Below, in pieces: positions 61,601-64,000 of a stretch of DNA of 64,000 nucleotides (within the stretch, counting starts at the first letter, position 1; the number at the start of each line of letters is the position of its first letter). Below the pieces are notes generated by a model that searched no databases, was not told the DNA's origin, and saw nothing but the letters and a program-made list of their open reading frames with translations. The position numbers were made by a program, and so were the translations under genes. Source of the stretch: Dermatemys mawii (taxonomy: Eukaryota; Chordata; Testudines; Dermatemydidae); contig ML677364.1 in NCBI GenBank assembly GCA_007922305.1, positions 16,700,260 to 16,764,259 on the forward strand, in the 5' to 3' direction.

Positions 61601-62819
61601 CTTACTTTCTCATGTTTCCATATCATTATAGAATAAATTGATTGGAATATAAATATTGTACTTACATTTCAGAGTACAGTATATAGAGCAGTAGAAACAA
61701 GTCATTGTATGAAATTTTAGTTTGCACTGACTTCACTAGTGCTTCTCATGTAACCTGTTGTAAAACTAGGCGAATATCTAAATGAGTTGATGTATTCCCT
61801 GGAAGACCTCTGTGTACCCTCAGGTTGAGAACCACTGCCTTAGAACGTCATAATGATGATTTTCTAAAAGATATGTTCAAACAGGAATTAATTTAAGGAA
61901 ATCAGTGTTATACGGGAGGTTAGACTTCAATGATCACAATGGTCGTTCTAGCCTTATAATCCTGTGAAATGTTTGGTAATAGCAAAAGCAAATATATTTT
62001 ACAGGATTAGATTTGACTAATTAGCCTTCTACAGAAGCATTGATGGGGATGGGGGGTTACTTCGAAATGAAAGGTTTCAATGGTTAGGTTAATCCAATGC
62101 ATTTCTGGTTGTTTTTTCCAATACTAACCTTTGAAATGTAGAAGTATCTTTTGTAAAACATACAGCACTTAAAGCCTATTAATTTCTTAAAATTTTTTGT
62201 ATTTTGGTAGAGCAATTACACTTGGAGTATGCTGGTAGAAAGCACCATAAAACTATGCAAATAAGAGTCAATCATTTAACCAAAGACACTTCATCTTAAG
62301 CAAAACCCCAGAATTGGTAACAGAATAAAAACAGTTATCTCAGATCTGTGTGTCAGAGATGAAGTATTATCTTTGTACATTAAAATTCCTACTTCCATGT
62401 TGGCGCTCTGATGAATTATAGGGCTTCTAAAGTGTAAAGACCCTTGAAAGCAAGATTTACTTGTTAAATAAATGTTTGTTAAATAAATACTGATTTAATA
62501 GGCAGTGGATTATACTGTGTAATTATTGTCCTAGAACTCATGCTTCAAGTCAGAATTTAAAGTTGTTTGGACACAGTTTTGGAAGTTGTATGTGTCAAAT
62601 AGCCCTATCCATGGGGACTCAAAGATTGAGAATTAATCTTTTGTTTTACATACCTCTATATTTTATGTAGTTAGGTGGTTTTCAATAAATATATTTAATC
62701 AGCTTAAACACAGTATAAAGTAAAAATATGACCTTTAAATATCTTCTAATGATTTTTTCCTCTTTCACAGCTATATCAAACAGGATGATAGAGAGGATAT
62801 TTTCAGGAGCAGTAACAAG
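4290..62819 (+). CDS. PPP2R3B: PPP2R3B: PP2A B'' regulatory subunit PR70/PR48, partial (3' end beyond window)
   Basis: The model is join(4290-4637, 50828-51013, 52270-52373, 53084-53186, 54099-54173, 59665-59751, 60228-60384, 62771-62819), continuing past 64000. It gives 369 codons plus two bases, roughly two thirds of the ~575-residue family length. Every junction is GT-AG and the frame is kept throughout. The family delivers the PP2A core enzyme (scaffold A plus catalytic C) to chosen substrates; human PR48/PR70 is linked to CDC6 and replication licensing. Seen here are the N-terminal PR70 segment (1-116), the [12 protein letters not shown] core (from 180), the [15 protein letters not shown] region that contributes to the B''-core fold, and a complete first EF-hand loop (335-346). 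The second EF-hand and acidic C-terminus should lie to the right. PPP2R3B rather than PPP2R3A is chosen for the [15 protein letters not shown] start and for [18 protein letters not shown]. Confidence 0.95.
4803..5019. mobile_element. Non-autonomous hAT-like element
   Basis: The ends CAGTGCCCCTCAAAGT and ACTTTGAGGAACGCTG are inverted repeats. The flanks GTCTAAAG (4795-4802) and GTATAAAC (5020-5027) match at 6 of 8 positions, as an aged 8-bp hAT duplication would. The interior is GC- and CpG-rich compared with its surroundings, and the open frames over it on both strands are compositional. Confidence 0.7.
5370..5607. mobile_element. Non-autonomous DNA transposon, same family as 47826-48053
   Basis: The order of motifs (AACTTCTGCTACGTTGAGTT, then GACTCC, TCGAC, TCGACCCCTG, then AATGTAGACAAGCCCTACG) matches the reverse complement of the 47826-48053 element. 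The left end is approximate. There is no coding capacity. Confidence 0.6.
7434..7672. repeat. Fold-back DNA element with long inverted arms
   Basis: Arms at 7489-7514 and 7589-7614 are inverted copies matching at 24 of 26 positions, around CAACATGTTGCACA. Outer segments (CACTCAAGTGGTGTGA and TCACACTCCTTGAGTG) are also inverted. The ends read ACTTGTCTA and TTGACAAGCCC, like other short elements here. I read it as a palindromic non-autonomous DNA transposon. Confidence 0.65.
9106..9555. mobile_element. Non-autonomous hAT element
   Basis: The ends CAGGGATCCCAAACTCAAAT and TATTTGAGACCCCTG are inverted repeats, and the flanks are a perfect 8-bp duplication ATTTAGAT at 9098-9105 and 9556-9563. The interior is C-rich on the plus strand and produces two overlapping spurious open frames (9171-9530 minus, 9295-9561 plus). 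No transposase remnant was seen. Confidence 0.85.
11070..11368. mobile_element. hAT element, CAGGGGTAGGCA family, copy 1
   Basis: The ends are CAGGGGTAGGCA and TTGCTGACCCCTG, and the flanks AGTTAGTA (11062-11069) and AGTTAGAA (11369-11376) are an 8-bp duplication with one change. Copies 2 and 3 are at 32919 and 48727. All three share GGCACTCACA near the left and ACCTTCTAAAAATGTTAA-like sequence near the right (ACCTTCAAAAACATTAA in copy 2), and all lack coding capacity. Confidence 0.88.
11490..11733. mobile_element. Non-autonomous hAT element, GC-rich interior
   Basis: The left end TAGCGATCAGCAATGTTGGC and the right end GCCGACGTTGCCGACCGCTG are inverted. The flanks GTATAGGC (11482-11489) and GTATAGCC (11734-11741) match at 7 of 8 positions. 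The GC-rich interior explains the minus-strand frames at 11489-11771. Confidence 0.8.
12470..14230 (+). mobile_element. L2-type LINE fragment, decayed reverse-transcriptase ORF
   Basis: Reading + with frameshifts and stops gives [17 protein letters not shown], then HADDTQLYL (13398-13424; the ADD of the reverse-transcriptase catalytic motif), then [17 protein letters not shown] and further downstream [15 protein letters not shown]. This order is that of the L2 clade ORF2 from the catalytic motif to the C-terminal HWLPV-type region (SGFP here, near 13907). Many in-frame stops show that it is dead. The 5' limit near 12470 is uncertain; the better supported part is 13060-14000. Confidence 0.75.
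15805..16031. mobile_element. hAT element, CAGTGGTTCTCAAACT family, copy 1 (nested)
   Basis: The ends CAGTGGTTCTCAAACTTTTG and CCCCAGTTTGAGAACCCCTG are inverted. The flanks GTTTAGCA (15797-15804) and ATTTAGCA (16032-16039) match at 7 of 8 positions. A second copy of the same family is at 37197-37425. Because it interrupts the pogo-like element, it is the younger of the two. Confidence 0.85.
16135..16204. repeat. Perfect 17-bp inverted repeat around a GT/CA microsatellite
   Basis: The arms GTTTAAAACTTAGTGTG (16135-16151) and its exact reverse complement (16188-16204) enclose a (GT)n then (CA)n tract. The whole 70 bases can fold into a hairpin. It lies inside the pogo-like element at 15392-16356. 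Confidence 0.85.
17054..20340 (-). mobile_element. Long CR1 LINE copy, antisense, interrupted by a 1.2-kb element
   Basis: The + strand shows CATAAGAATGGCCATACTGG at the left and CR1 ORF2 sequence throughout. The reverse complement near 17635-17680 reads [12 protein letters not shown], a conserved CR1 reverse-transcriptase C-terminal block. The match stops at 18630, where a terminal-inverted-repeat element is inserted, and resumes at 19819 (GGCAGGCTTCCTGCTTCTGA) to about 20340. Stops and indels mean that no function remains. The + strand open frames at 17321-18274, 18473-18769 and 20123-20335 are antisense shadows. Confidence 0.85.
18631..19818. mobile_element. 1.19-kb element with inverted ends and internal minisatellite, nested in CR1
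   Basis: The ends TACTCCTGGGGGAATTCTG and CAAAATACCCTCAGGAGTA are inverted repeats, and TTGTTT is repeated on both sides (18625-18630, 19819-19824). The CR1 sequence on the two sides becomes continuous when the element is removed. The interior from about 19080 to 19530 is a degenerate array of roughly 30-45 bp units around CTGAGCCCCA and TGCATCTGGATCCCCC. The class is uncertain; the short duplication does not settle between hAT and another DNA superfamily. The open frames at 18937-19257 and 18978-19394 belong to the array. Confidence 0.75.
20785..22830 (-). mobile_element. CR1 LINE copy of a second subfamily, antisense, multiply interrupted
   Basis: It starts with TTAGGCCAGAAGGGATCATT, typical of the antisense 3' end of another CR1 subfamily, and includes GTCCTTTTCAGAGTCACTGC (22318) and CTTTATCAGCAGTGATTTT (22508), both CR1 landmarks. 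The 21200-22140 part is not recognisably CR1 and may be an unidentified insert. A hAT-like element interrupts it at 22583-22807, after which ATCTGTCAGTTAACCAGTTT resumes the CR1 match. Confidence 0.7.
22583..22807. mobile_element. Non-autonomous DNA transposon nested in CR1 (same family as 24338-24520)
   Basis: The ends TAAGGCATGTCTTCCCTAGC and GTGTAGAAAAGCCCTTA are inverted. The interior shares GCTTTAATGTGGCTTGTGT and TTGCAGTGCTGTAAAG-type segments with the 24338 copy. The flanking duplication was not resolved. Confidence 0.6.
24338..24520. mobile_element. Non-autonomous DNA transposon, GCTTGTCTACAC-ended
   Basis: The left end AAGGCTAGTCTGCACTGGCA is inverted relative to the right end TTGCTGGTGTAGACAAGCCC. 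The sequence shares a family with 22583-22807. It has no coding capacity, and the minus open frame at 24342-24527 is spurious. Confidence 0.65.
25131..25176. repeat. Exact 20-bp direct repeat
   Basis: TTTTACATTATTTTAAATCA occurs at 25131-25150 and again at 25157-25176, separated by six bases. AT-rich inverted relatives (AAAATGTAA) lie just to the left. I see no functional implication. Confidence 0.8.
25580..26100 (-). mobile_element. Old CR1-like LINE remnant, antisense
   Basis: Sequence such as TATCCACAGTGACACCCAAG, GTTATCCGCAGATTTTGCC and CACCTCACTGTT follows the order of the CR1 antisense consensus seen at 17.5-17.8 kb, but with more divergence. It is an eroded copy with uncertain limits. 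Confidence 0.55.
27690..27994 (+). promoter_or_regulatory. PPP2R3B: Presumptive internal promoter and 5' UTR of the PR72-like isoform
   Basis: The alternative coding exon needs its own promoter. Upstream of its ATG are a TATATAG (27696-27702), a TEAD/M-CAT-like GGAATG (27754-27759), a CAGCTG E-box (27888-27893) and a GATA-like TGATAA (27914-27919). There is no CpG island. In the paralogue PPP2R3A the PR72 isoform comes from an internal promoter active in heart and skeletal muscle, and these motif types would suit that. The motifs are short and occur by chance often, so this is inference. Confidence 0.4.
27995..28126 (+). CDS. PPP2R3B: Alternative first coding exon: PR72-like N-terminus of PPP2R3B (44 codons)
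   Basis: The exon encodes 44 residues, beginning [17 protein letters not shown] and containing [20 protein letters not shown], then a GT donor (CAG followed by GTTTGT at 28127) in phase 0. Exon 3 starts at 50828 in phase 0, so it can replace exon 2 without a frameshift. From memory, the human PR72-specific N-terminus of PPP2R3A is also 44 residues and about 37 positions agree, including all of [18 protein letters not shown] chose ATG 27995 because it aligns with the PR72 start and has A at -3. An in-frame ATG at 27980 (weak context) would add MKSES. An in-frame TAG at 27920 closes the frame. No convincing acceptor lies just upstream, which fits a first exon. Confidence 0.87.
29480..29497. repeat. 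GA microsatellite
   Basis: A short pure (GA)n run lies within otherwise unremarkable intron. Confidence 0.8.
30258..30679. mobile_element. Inverted-repeat element with tRNA-like arms, copy 1
   Basis: The left end TTAGAGCTGATTGGGAA and the right end TTCCCACCCAATTCTAA are inverted, flanked by TCCAAA on both sides (30252-30257, 30680-30685). The core has AATCAAGTCCCTATTCTGAA and CATGAACCTGAGTTCCCAC, resembling an internal Pol III B box in both orientations. A related longer element is at 63377-63955. Confidence 0.6.
32919..33225. mobile_element. hAT element, CAGGGGTAGGCA family, copy 2
   Basis: The left end is eroded (CGGGGCTAGGCAACC) and the right end is GGTTGCTGACCCCTG. The flanks are a perfect 8-bp duplication TTCTAGCA (32911-32918, 33226-33233). 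It is same-oriented with and homologous to the copies at 11070 and 48727. Confidence 0.88.
37197..37425. mobile_element. hAT element, CAGTGGTTCTCAAACT family, copy 2
   Basis: TAGTGGTTCTCAAACTTTTG at the left and CAGTTTGAGAACCCCT at the right, with the same interior as 15805-16031 (GTGACCCCTTTCA near the left, TTAAAAACACTTAAT in the middle). A run of 13 C lies at about 37358. The flanking duplication is not clear. It explains part of the minus open frame at 37265-37588. Confidence 0.75.
41270..42309 (+). mobile_element. hAT element with a BED zinc-finger transposase remnant
   Basis: The ends are CAGGATAGAT and AAATCTACCCTG, inverted, with the AT-rich GATTTAAATCA subterminal motif at both sides. 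The flanks GTGGCAAC (41262-41269) and GTGACAAC (42310-42317) match at 7 of 8 positions, which makes it a hAT. The interior holds the N-terminal part of a BED-domain transposase (see next entry) but no catalytic domain, so most of the autonomous element is deleted. Confidence 0.8.
41985..42235 (+). pseudogene. Broken BED-type zinc-finger exon of a hAT transposase
   Basis: From ATG 41985 the frame reads [20 protein letters not shown], with the WxYF aromatic signature of a BED finger. A frame change near 42045 is then needed to continue as [12 protein letters not shown] and QMKQHYEKC, which supplies the C-x2-C and H-x4-C zinc ligands. The frameshift makes it non-functional as it stands. It lies inside a hAT with recognisable ends, so an origin as transposase rather than a host ZBED gene is clear. 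Confidence 0.75.
44275..44470 (-). mobile_element. CR1 LINE 3' end fragment, antisense
   Basis: GACTGGAAGGGACCTCTAGT followed by CAGTCCGTCCTCCCTG and GTTTTTCCTAATATCTAGG is the CR1 3' terminal region read antisense (consensus of the type TGGAAGGGACCTC). It is a truncated, diverged copy. Confidence 0.75.
45652..46538. mobile_element. Pogo/Tigger-like element filled with a GC-rich minisatellite
   Basis: The ends CAGTGGAGCCCCGGTATAAT and ATTATAGCGGGGCTCCACTG are inverted with one mismatch, and both are flanked by TA (45650-45651, 46539-46540), as in Tc1/mariner-pogo insertions. Between about 45720 and 46460 the DNA is a GC-rich degenerate tandem array with a period near 90-110 bp. Its shared core is GCC(G)GGACAGGGGACTCCAG followed by GGCTGCAG, seen near 45810, 45900, 45975, 46068, 46170 and 46280. 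The large open frames on both strands here (up to 202 codons) follow from the array, with no homology or conserved frame. Confidence 0.8.
47279..47313. repeat. Perfect 14-bp stem hairpin
   Basis: TTAGTGTGCTATTT (47279-47292) and its exact reverse complement (47300-47313) enclose a 7-base loop GTCTTTT. I see no transposon ends around it. It could be a chance palindrome, a tiny transposon relic or a structured intronic RNA. Confidence 0.85.
47826..48053. mobile_element. Non-autonomous DNA transposon, GTCTACACT-ended
   Basis: The left end AGGGTACGTCTACACTACCC and the right end CCCAGTGTAGACCCGGCC are inverted. The interior carries GTCGACAGGGGAGTGGC and CGCTGACTTGAGCT. The element at 5370-5607 is the same family in the opposite orientation. 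The + open frame at 47877-48119 is spurious. Confidence 0.7.
48727..49025. mobile_element. hAT element, CAGGGGTAGGCA family, copy 3
   Basis: CAGGGGTAGGCAACC at the left and GATTGCCGACCCCTG at the right, flanked by a perfect 8-bp duplication TCATAGAG (48719-48726, 49026-49033). It is homologous along its length with the copies at 11070 and 32919. Confidence 0.9.
49542..49979 (-). pseudogene. Unrecognised 145-codon open frame, possible retrocopy or exon relic
   Basis: On the minus strand a frame is open from 49979 (CTG, just after an in-frame TAG at 49980-49982) to the stop ending at 49542. It includes [54 protein letters not shown] and [16 protein letters not shown]. The composition looks like a soluble or extracellular protein segment, and this is long for AT-rich intron. 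The only nearby upstream ATG (first base 49997) is cut off by the TAG. I do not recognise the protein. No splice sites, poly(A) tail or repeat ends that would decide between a processed pseudogene, a lost exon and chance were found. Confidence 0.4.
50828..51013 (+). CDS. PPP2R3B: PPP2R3B exon 3, residues 117-178 (first exon common to both isoforms)
   Basis: Acceptor CATTTAG ends at 50827 and donor GTGAGG begins at 51014. It is 62 codons, phase 0 at both ends, so it can follow either exon 2 or the alternative exon at 27995. It encodes [20 protein letters not shown], then [20 protein letters not shown] and MGKVAK, which is the start of the region shared by B'' subunits. Confidence 0.95.
51014..52269 (+). 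other. PPP2R3B: PPP2R3B intron 3
   Basis: AT-rich intron bounded by GTGAGG and TTTCAG. No repeat or RNA gene was recognised. Confidence 0.85.
52270..52373 (+). CDS. PPP2R3B: PPP2R3B exon 4, residues 179-213 (split codon)
   Basis: Acceptor TAATTTCAG ends at 52269 and donor GTAAGTA begins at 52374. It encodes [20 protein letters not shown], then [15 protein letters not shown], the most conserved block of the B'' family. The usual family reading is C-G-C-P, and here the middle residue is Glu, a small local change. It ends two bases into the Lys codon. Confidence 0.95.
52374..53083 (+). other. PPP2R3B: PPP2R3B intron 4
   Basis: 710-bp intron without recognisable features. The small minus open frame at 52429-52644 has no support. 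Confidence 0.85.
53084..53186 (+). CDS. PPP2R3B: PPP2R3B exon 5, residues 213-247
   Basis: Acceptor TTGCATTTCAG ends at 53083 and donor GTAAAT begins at 53187. It completes the split Lys and encodes [20 protein letters not shown], then [14 protein letters not shown]. The [12 protein letters not shown] wording separates PPP2R3B from PPP2R3A in this exon. Confidence 0.95.
53187..54098 (+). other. PPP2R3B: PPP2R3B intron 5
   Basis: 912-bp intron, AT-rich, without recognisable repeats. Confidence 0.85.
54099..54173 (+). CDS. PPP2R3B: PPP2R3B exon 6, residues 248-272
   Basis: Acceptor TCTTTATAG ends at 54098 and donor GTAAGTG begins at 54174. It encodes [18 protein letters not shown] and HSRYITT in 25 codons, phase 0 both ends. 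Confidence 0.95.
54174..59664 (+). other. PPP2R3B: PPP2R3B intron 6
   Basis: 5.5-kb intron. The 55256-56690 part is GC-rich compared with the rest and has several short open frames on both strands. Its edges (CTCAAGAGTTCA at 55259 and TAAACTCATGAGAG at 56668) are roughly inverted, which suggests a large non-autonomous DNA element, but I could not confirm a duplication. A short TA microsatellite is at about 58138. I name nothing in 56700-59660. Confidence 0.7.
55256..56690. repeat. Possible large DNA-transposon derivative, GC-rich
   Basis: The composition shifts sharply from the AT-rich intron. Weak inverted edges (10 of 12 bases) and repeated ATCATG/CTCATGA-type motifs near both ends suggest one inserted unit. 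The open frames at 55645-56123 and 56314-56631 show no protein I recognise and overlap each other in different frames. Confidence 0.35.
59665..59751 (+). CDS. PPP2R3B: PPP2R3B exon 7, residues 273-301
   Basis: Acceptor CTCTCTTTTGCAG ends at 59664 and donor GTATTT begins at 59752. It encodes [18 protein letters not shown] and [11 protein letters not shown] in 29 codons, phase 0 at both ends. This is the segment leading into the EF-hand part of the B'' fold. Confidence 0.95.
59752..60227 (+). other. PPP2R3B: PPP2R3B intron 7
   Basis: 476-bp intron without recognisable features. Confidence 0.85.
60228..60384 (+). CDS. PPP2R3B: PPP2R3B exon 8, residues 302-354, first EF-hand
   Basis: Acceptor CTGATAATAG ends at 60227 and donor GTATGA begins at 60385. 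It encodes [33 protein letters not shown] and a canonical EF-hand loop [12 protein letters not shown] (residues 335-346) with Asp at loop positions 1, 3, 5, 9 and 12. Calcium binding there is known for the family and influences holoenzyme assembly. It ends one base into an Ala codon. Intron retention would add a short tail and stop at 60429. Confidence 0.96.
60385..62770 (+). other. PPP2R3B: PPP2R3B intron 8
   Basis: 2.4-kb intron. It contains the hAT element at 61451-61837. A short duplicated TTGTTAAATAAAT lies at about 62461 and 62477. Nothing else is recognised. Confidence 0.8.
61451..61837. mobile_element. hAT element with CAGTGGTTCTCAACCT ends
   Basis: The ends CAGTGGTTCTCAACCTCTCC and CTCAGGTTGAGAACCACTG are inverted over at least 16 bases. 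The flanks are a perfect 8-bp duplication CCTTAGAA (61443-61450, 61838-61845). The interior is AT-rich with no transposase. The ends resemble Charlie-type hAT elements. Confidence 0.9.
62771..62819 (+). CDS. PPP2R3B: PPP2R3B exon 9, residues 354-370 (split codons)
   Basis: Acceptor CTCTTTCACAG ends at 62770 and donor GTAACT begins at 62820. It completes Ala and encodes [15 protein letters not shown], then two bases of an Arg codon. This is the last exon in the window. The remaining part of the protein, with the second EF-hand, lies to the right. Confidence 0.93.
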
Positions 62820-64000
62820 GTAACTTTTTATATGCTGATTTAAATACAAATAATCCAACTTAATGGTCAGACTTGTTTATGAAAACTTGAAAATTAAGTT
62901 CCTAGAACAGTTGAGTTCCACTGAAAATCAAAAGCTAATTTCAAAGGTTCAGCACTGTCCCTCCAACTCTTTAAATCCACTGTTCCAAGAGGAATTTTTG
63001 TGTTGCTGGTGCACAGTGTACTCTGCAAAGGTCTTTGATTTTGGTAAATAAGGTAAAGCAATGTTGACCATTACTGTGTAAAATCTAATTTGGGTTGGGA
63101 GGAAAATGAGAAGCAGTCACTGCCTTTCTCTGAAAATGGAAAGATGAAAATAGCGATTTAAAACTTTAAAGGGACTCCACTTGGAAAATCAAATTTTCAT
63201 TTGAAAGCTCTTTTTACTAGTGTTAAGTGTAACATAAGGTTAATATAAGTGAAGTTAGAAAGAGATGATTTATCTTAAGTGTGAGTGTATTGTGCATTTG
63301 ACAACACTGTATAGGAGCTTCAATATTTTTTTGATGGTCATTTATATTTCCTGTCTCATGGAATACCTATGATGACTAGGGCTGGCTAGAAAACAAAAAT
63401 TCCATTTTGTCAAAAACTGAGGTGTTAACATGTAGTTCTGCATCAGAATGAAATCTGGACCTGTCAATTTTTTTTGTTTTTAAAAGCAAGAGAACCACCC
63501 AAGAATAGCCAGTAGTCCATTGCTCACTTGGGATATGGAAGACCAGGATTCAAGTCCCTGCTCTGCCTGATTCTGCCTCTCTCAGGCCCAGTGAATATGT
63601 AACTATTTACACCAGTGAGGTGTGGACCCCTACAAAATAGCAAATGGAGGTGCAGGCTGTTTGGGAAATTTAGACATCGTCTGCAAACCCCCGAGGATGG
63701 GCCTGGTGATTAGGGCACTTGCATGAATCAGGCAGAGCAGGGACTAGAAACTTGATCTCCTACCTCCTGTAGGAGTGTCCTAGCCAATGGTCTAGTGGTT
63801 ATTCTGGAGCAGCGTTTCTCTTCTTTAGATCTATACTTGAAACCTTCACAACAAAATTTGTCAAAACCAATAAGTGAGAGTGAAAAATTCAGTTTTGATG
63901 AATTGGCATTTTTGACCCAAAAAGCAGCTTAGTCGAACAATTCAGTCAGCTCTAATGACATCACACTCATGCAGTGCTCTTTGGCATCTCACATGTATGC
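62820..64000 (+). other. PPP2R3B: PPP2R3B intron 9 (continues past window)
   Basis: The donor is at 62820. No acceptor in frame with the expected next exon was seen before the window ends. The right half is occupied by the inverted-repeat element at 63377-63955. Confidence 0.8.
63377..63955. mobile_element. Inverted-repeat element with tRNA-like arms, copy 2
   Basis: The left end TAGGGCTGGCTAGAA and the right end TTCAGTCAGCTCTAA are roughly inverted, with TGAC on both sides. Two internal arms face each other: AGACCAGGATTCAAGTCCCT with GCTCTGCCTGATTC (63541-63575), and GAATCAGGCAGAGC with TAGTGGTTATTCTGG (63725-63808). The arms carry a B-box-like GATTCAAGTCC and an A-box-like TCTAGTGGTTA. They are related to the core of 30258-30679. 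I do not call a tRNA gene. Confidence 0.55.

Noticed and set aside
63540..63810. tRNA genes
   Set aside because: B-box-like and A-box-like words are present, but they are not in one cloverleaf with a proper acceptor stem; better explained as a tRNA-derived repeat.
1..64000. CRISPR array, bacterial operon or phage features
   Set aside because: Introns, CpG island, CR1 and hAT repeats show vertebrate nuclear DNA; no regularly spaced direct repeats with unique spacers.

Overview
This is vertebrate nuclear DNA, most likely from a non-avian sauropsid, with a turtle as the best guess and a crocodilian second. The evidence is an AT-rich intronic background, antisense CR1 LINE fragments of at least two subfamilies, a decayed L2-type LINE, and many short hAT-like and pogo/Tigger-like DNA transposons with intact target-site duplications. 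No Alu, mammalian L1 or other mammal-specific repeat was seen. The species call is inference from repeat content, not from a search.

The window carries one recognisable protein-coding gene, on the + strand: the 5' two thirds of PPP2R3B, the B'' regulatory subunit (PR70/PR48) of protein phosphatase 2A. A CpG-island promoter (about 1000-1700) has a TCTCGCGAGA element, a TATA-like box and an ETS-like site in front of a short non-coding exon 1 with a splice donor at 1440. Exon 2 (4180-4637) holds the start codon at 4290. A 46-kb intron follows. Seven more coding exons are at 50828-51013, 52270-52373, 53084-53186, 54099-54173, 59665-59751, 60228-60384 and 62771-62819. All join in frame, giving 369 codons plus two bases; the second EF-hand and the C-terminus lie beyond the right edge.

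The most interesting signal is inside the 46-kb intron. At 27995-28126 there is a second, alternative first coding exon of exactly 44 codons. It ends at a GT donor in phase 0, the same phase as exon 2. Its product closely resembles the 44-residue N-terminus unique to PR72, the short isoform of the paralogue PPP2R3A. The gene therefore appears able to make a PR72-like protein from an internal promoter as well as PR70. If so, the two-promoter design predates the PPP2R3A/PPP2R3B split and was kept here.

The rest of the window is intron, with old mobile DNA. Antisense CR1 copies lie at 1940-2400, 17054-20340, 20785-22830 and 44275-44470, and an L2-like LINE at about 12470-14230. hAT elements with 8-bp duplications lie at 1748, 4803, 9106, 11070, 11490, 15805, 32919, 41270, 48727 and 61451; the 41270 copy keeps a broken BED zinc-finger transposase exon. 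Two terminal-inverted-repeat elements (18631-19818 and 45652-46538) carry GC-rich degenerate minisatellites that make long spurious ORFs in several frames. One unexplained 145-codon open frame sits on the minus strand at 49542-49979.
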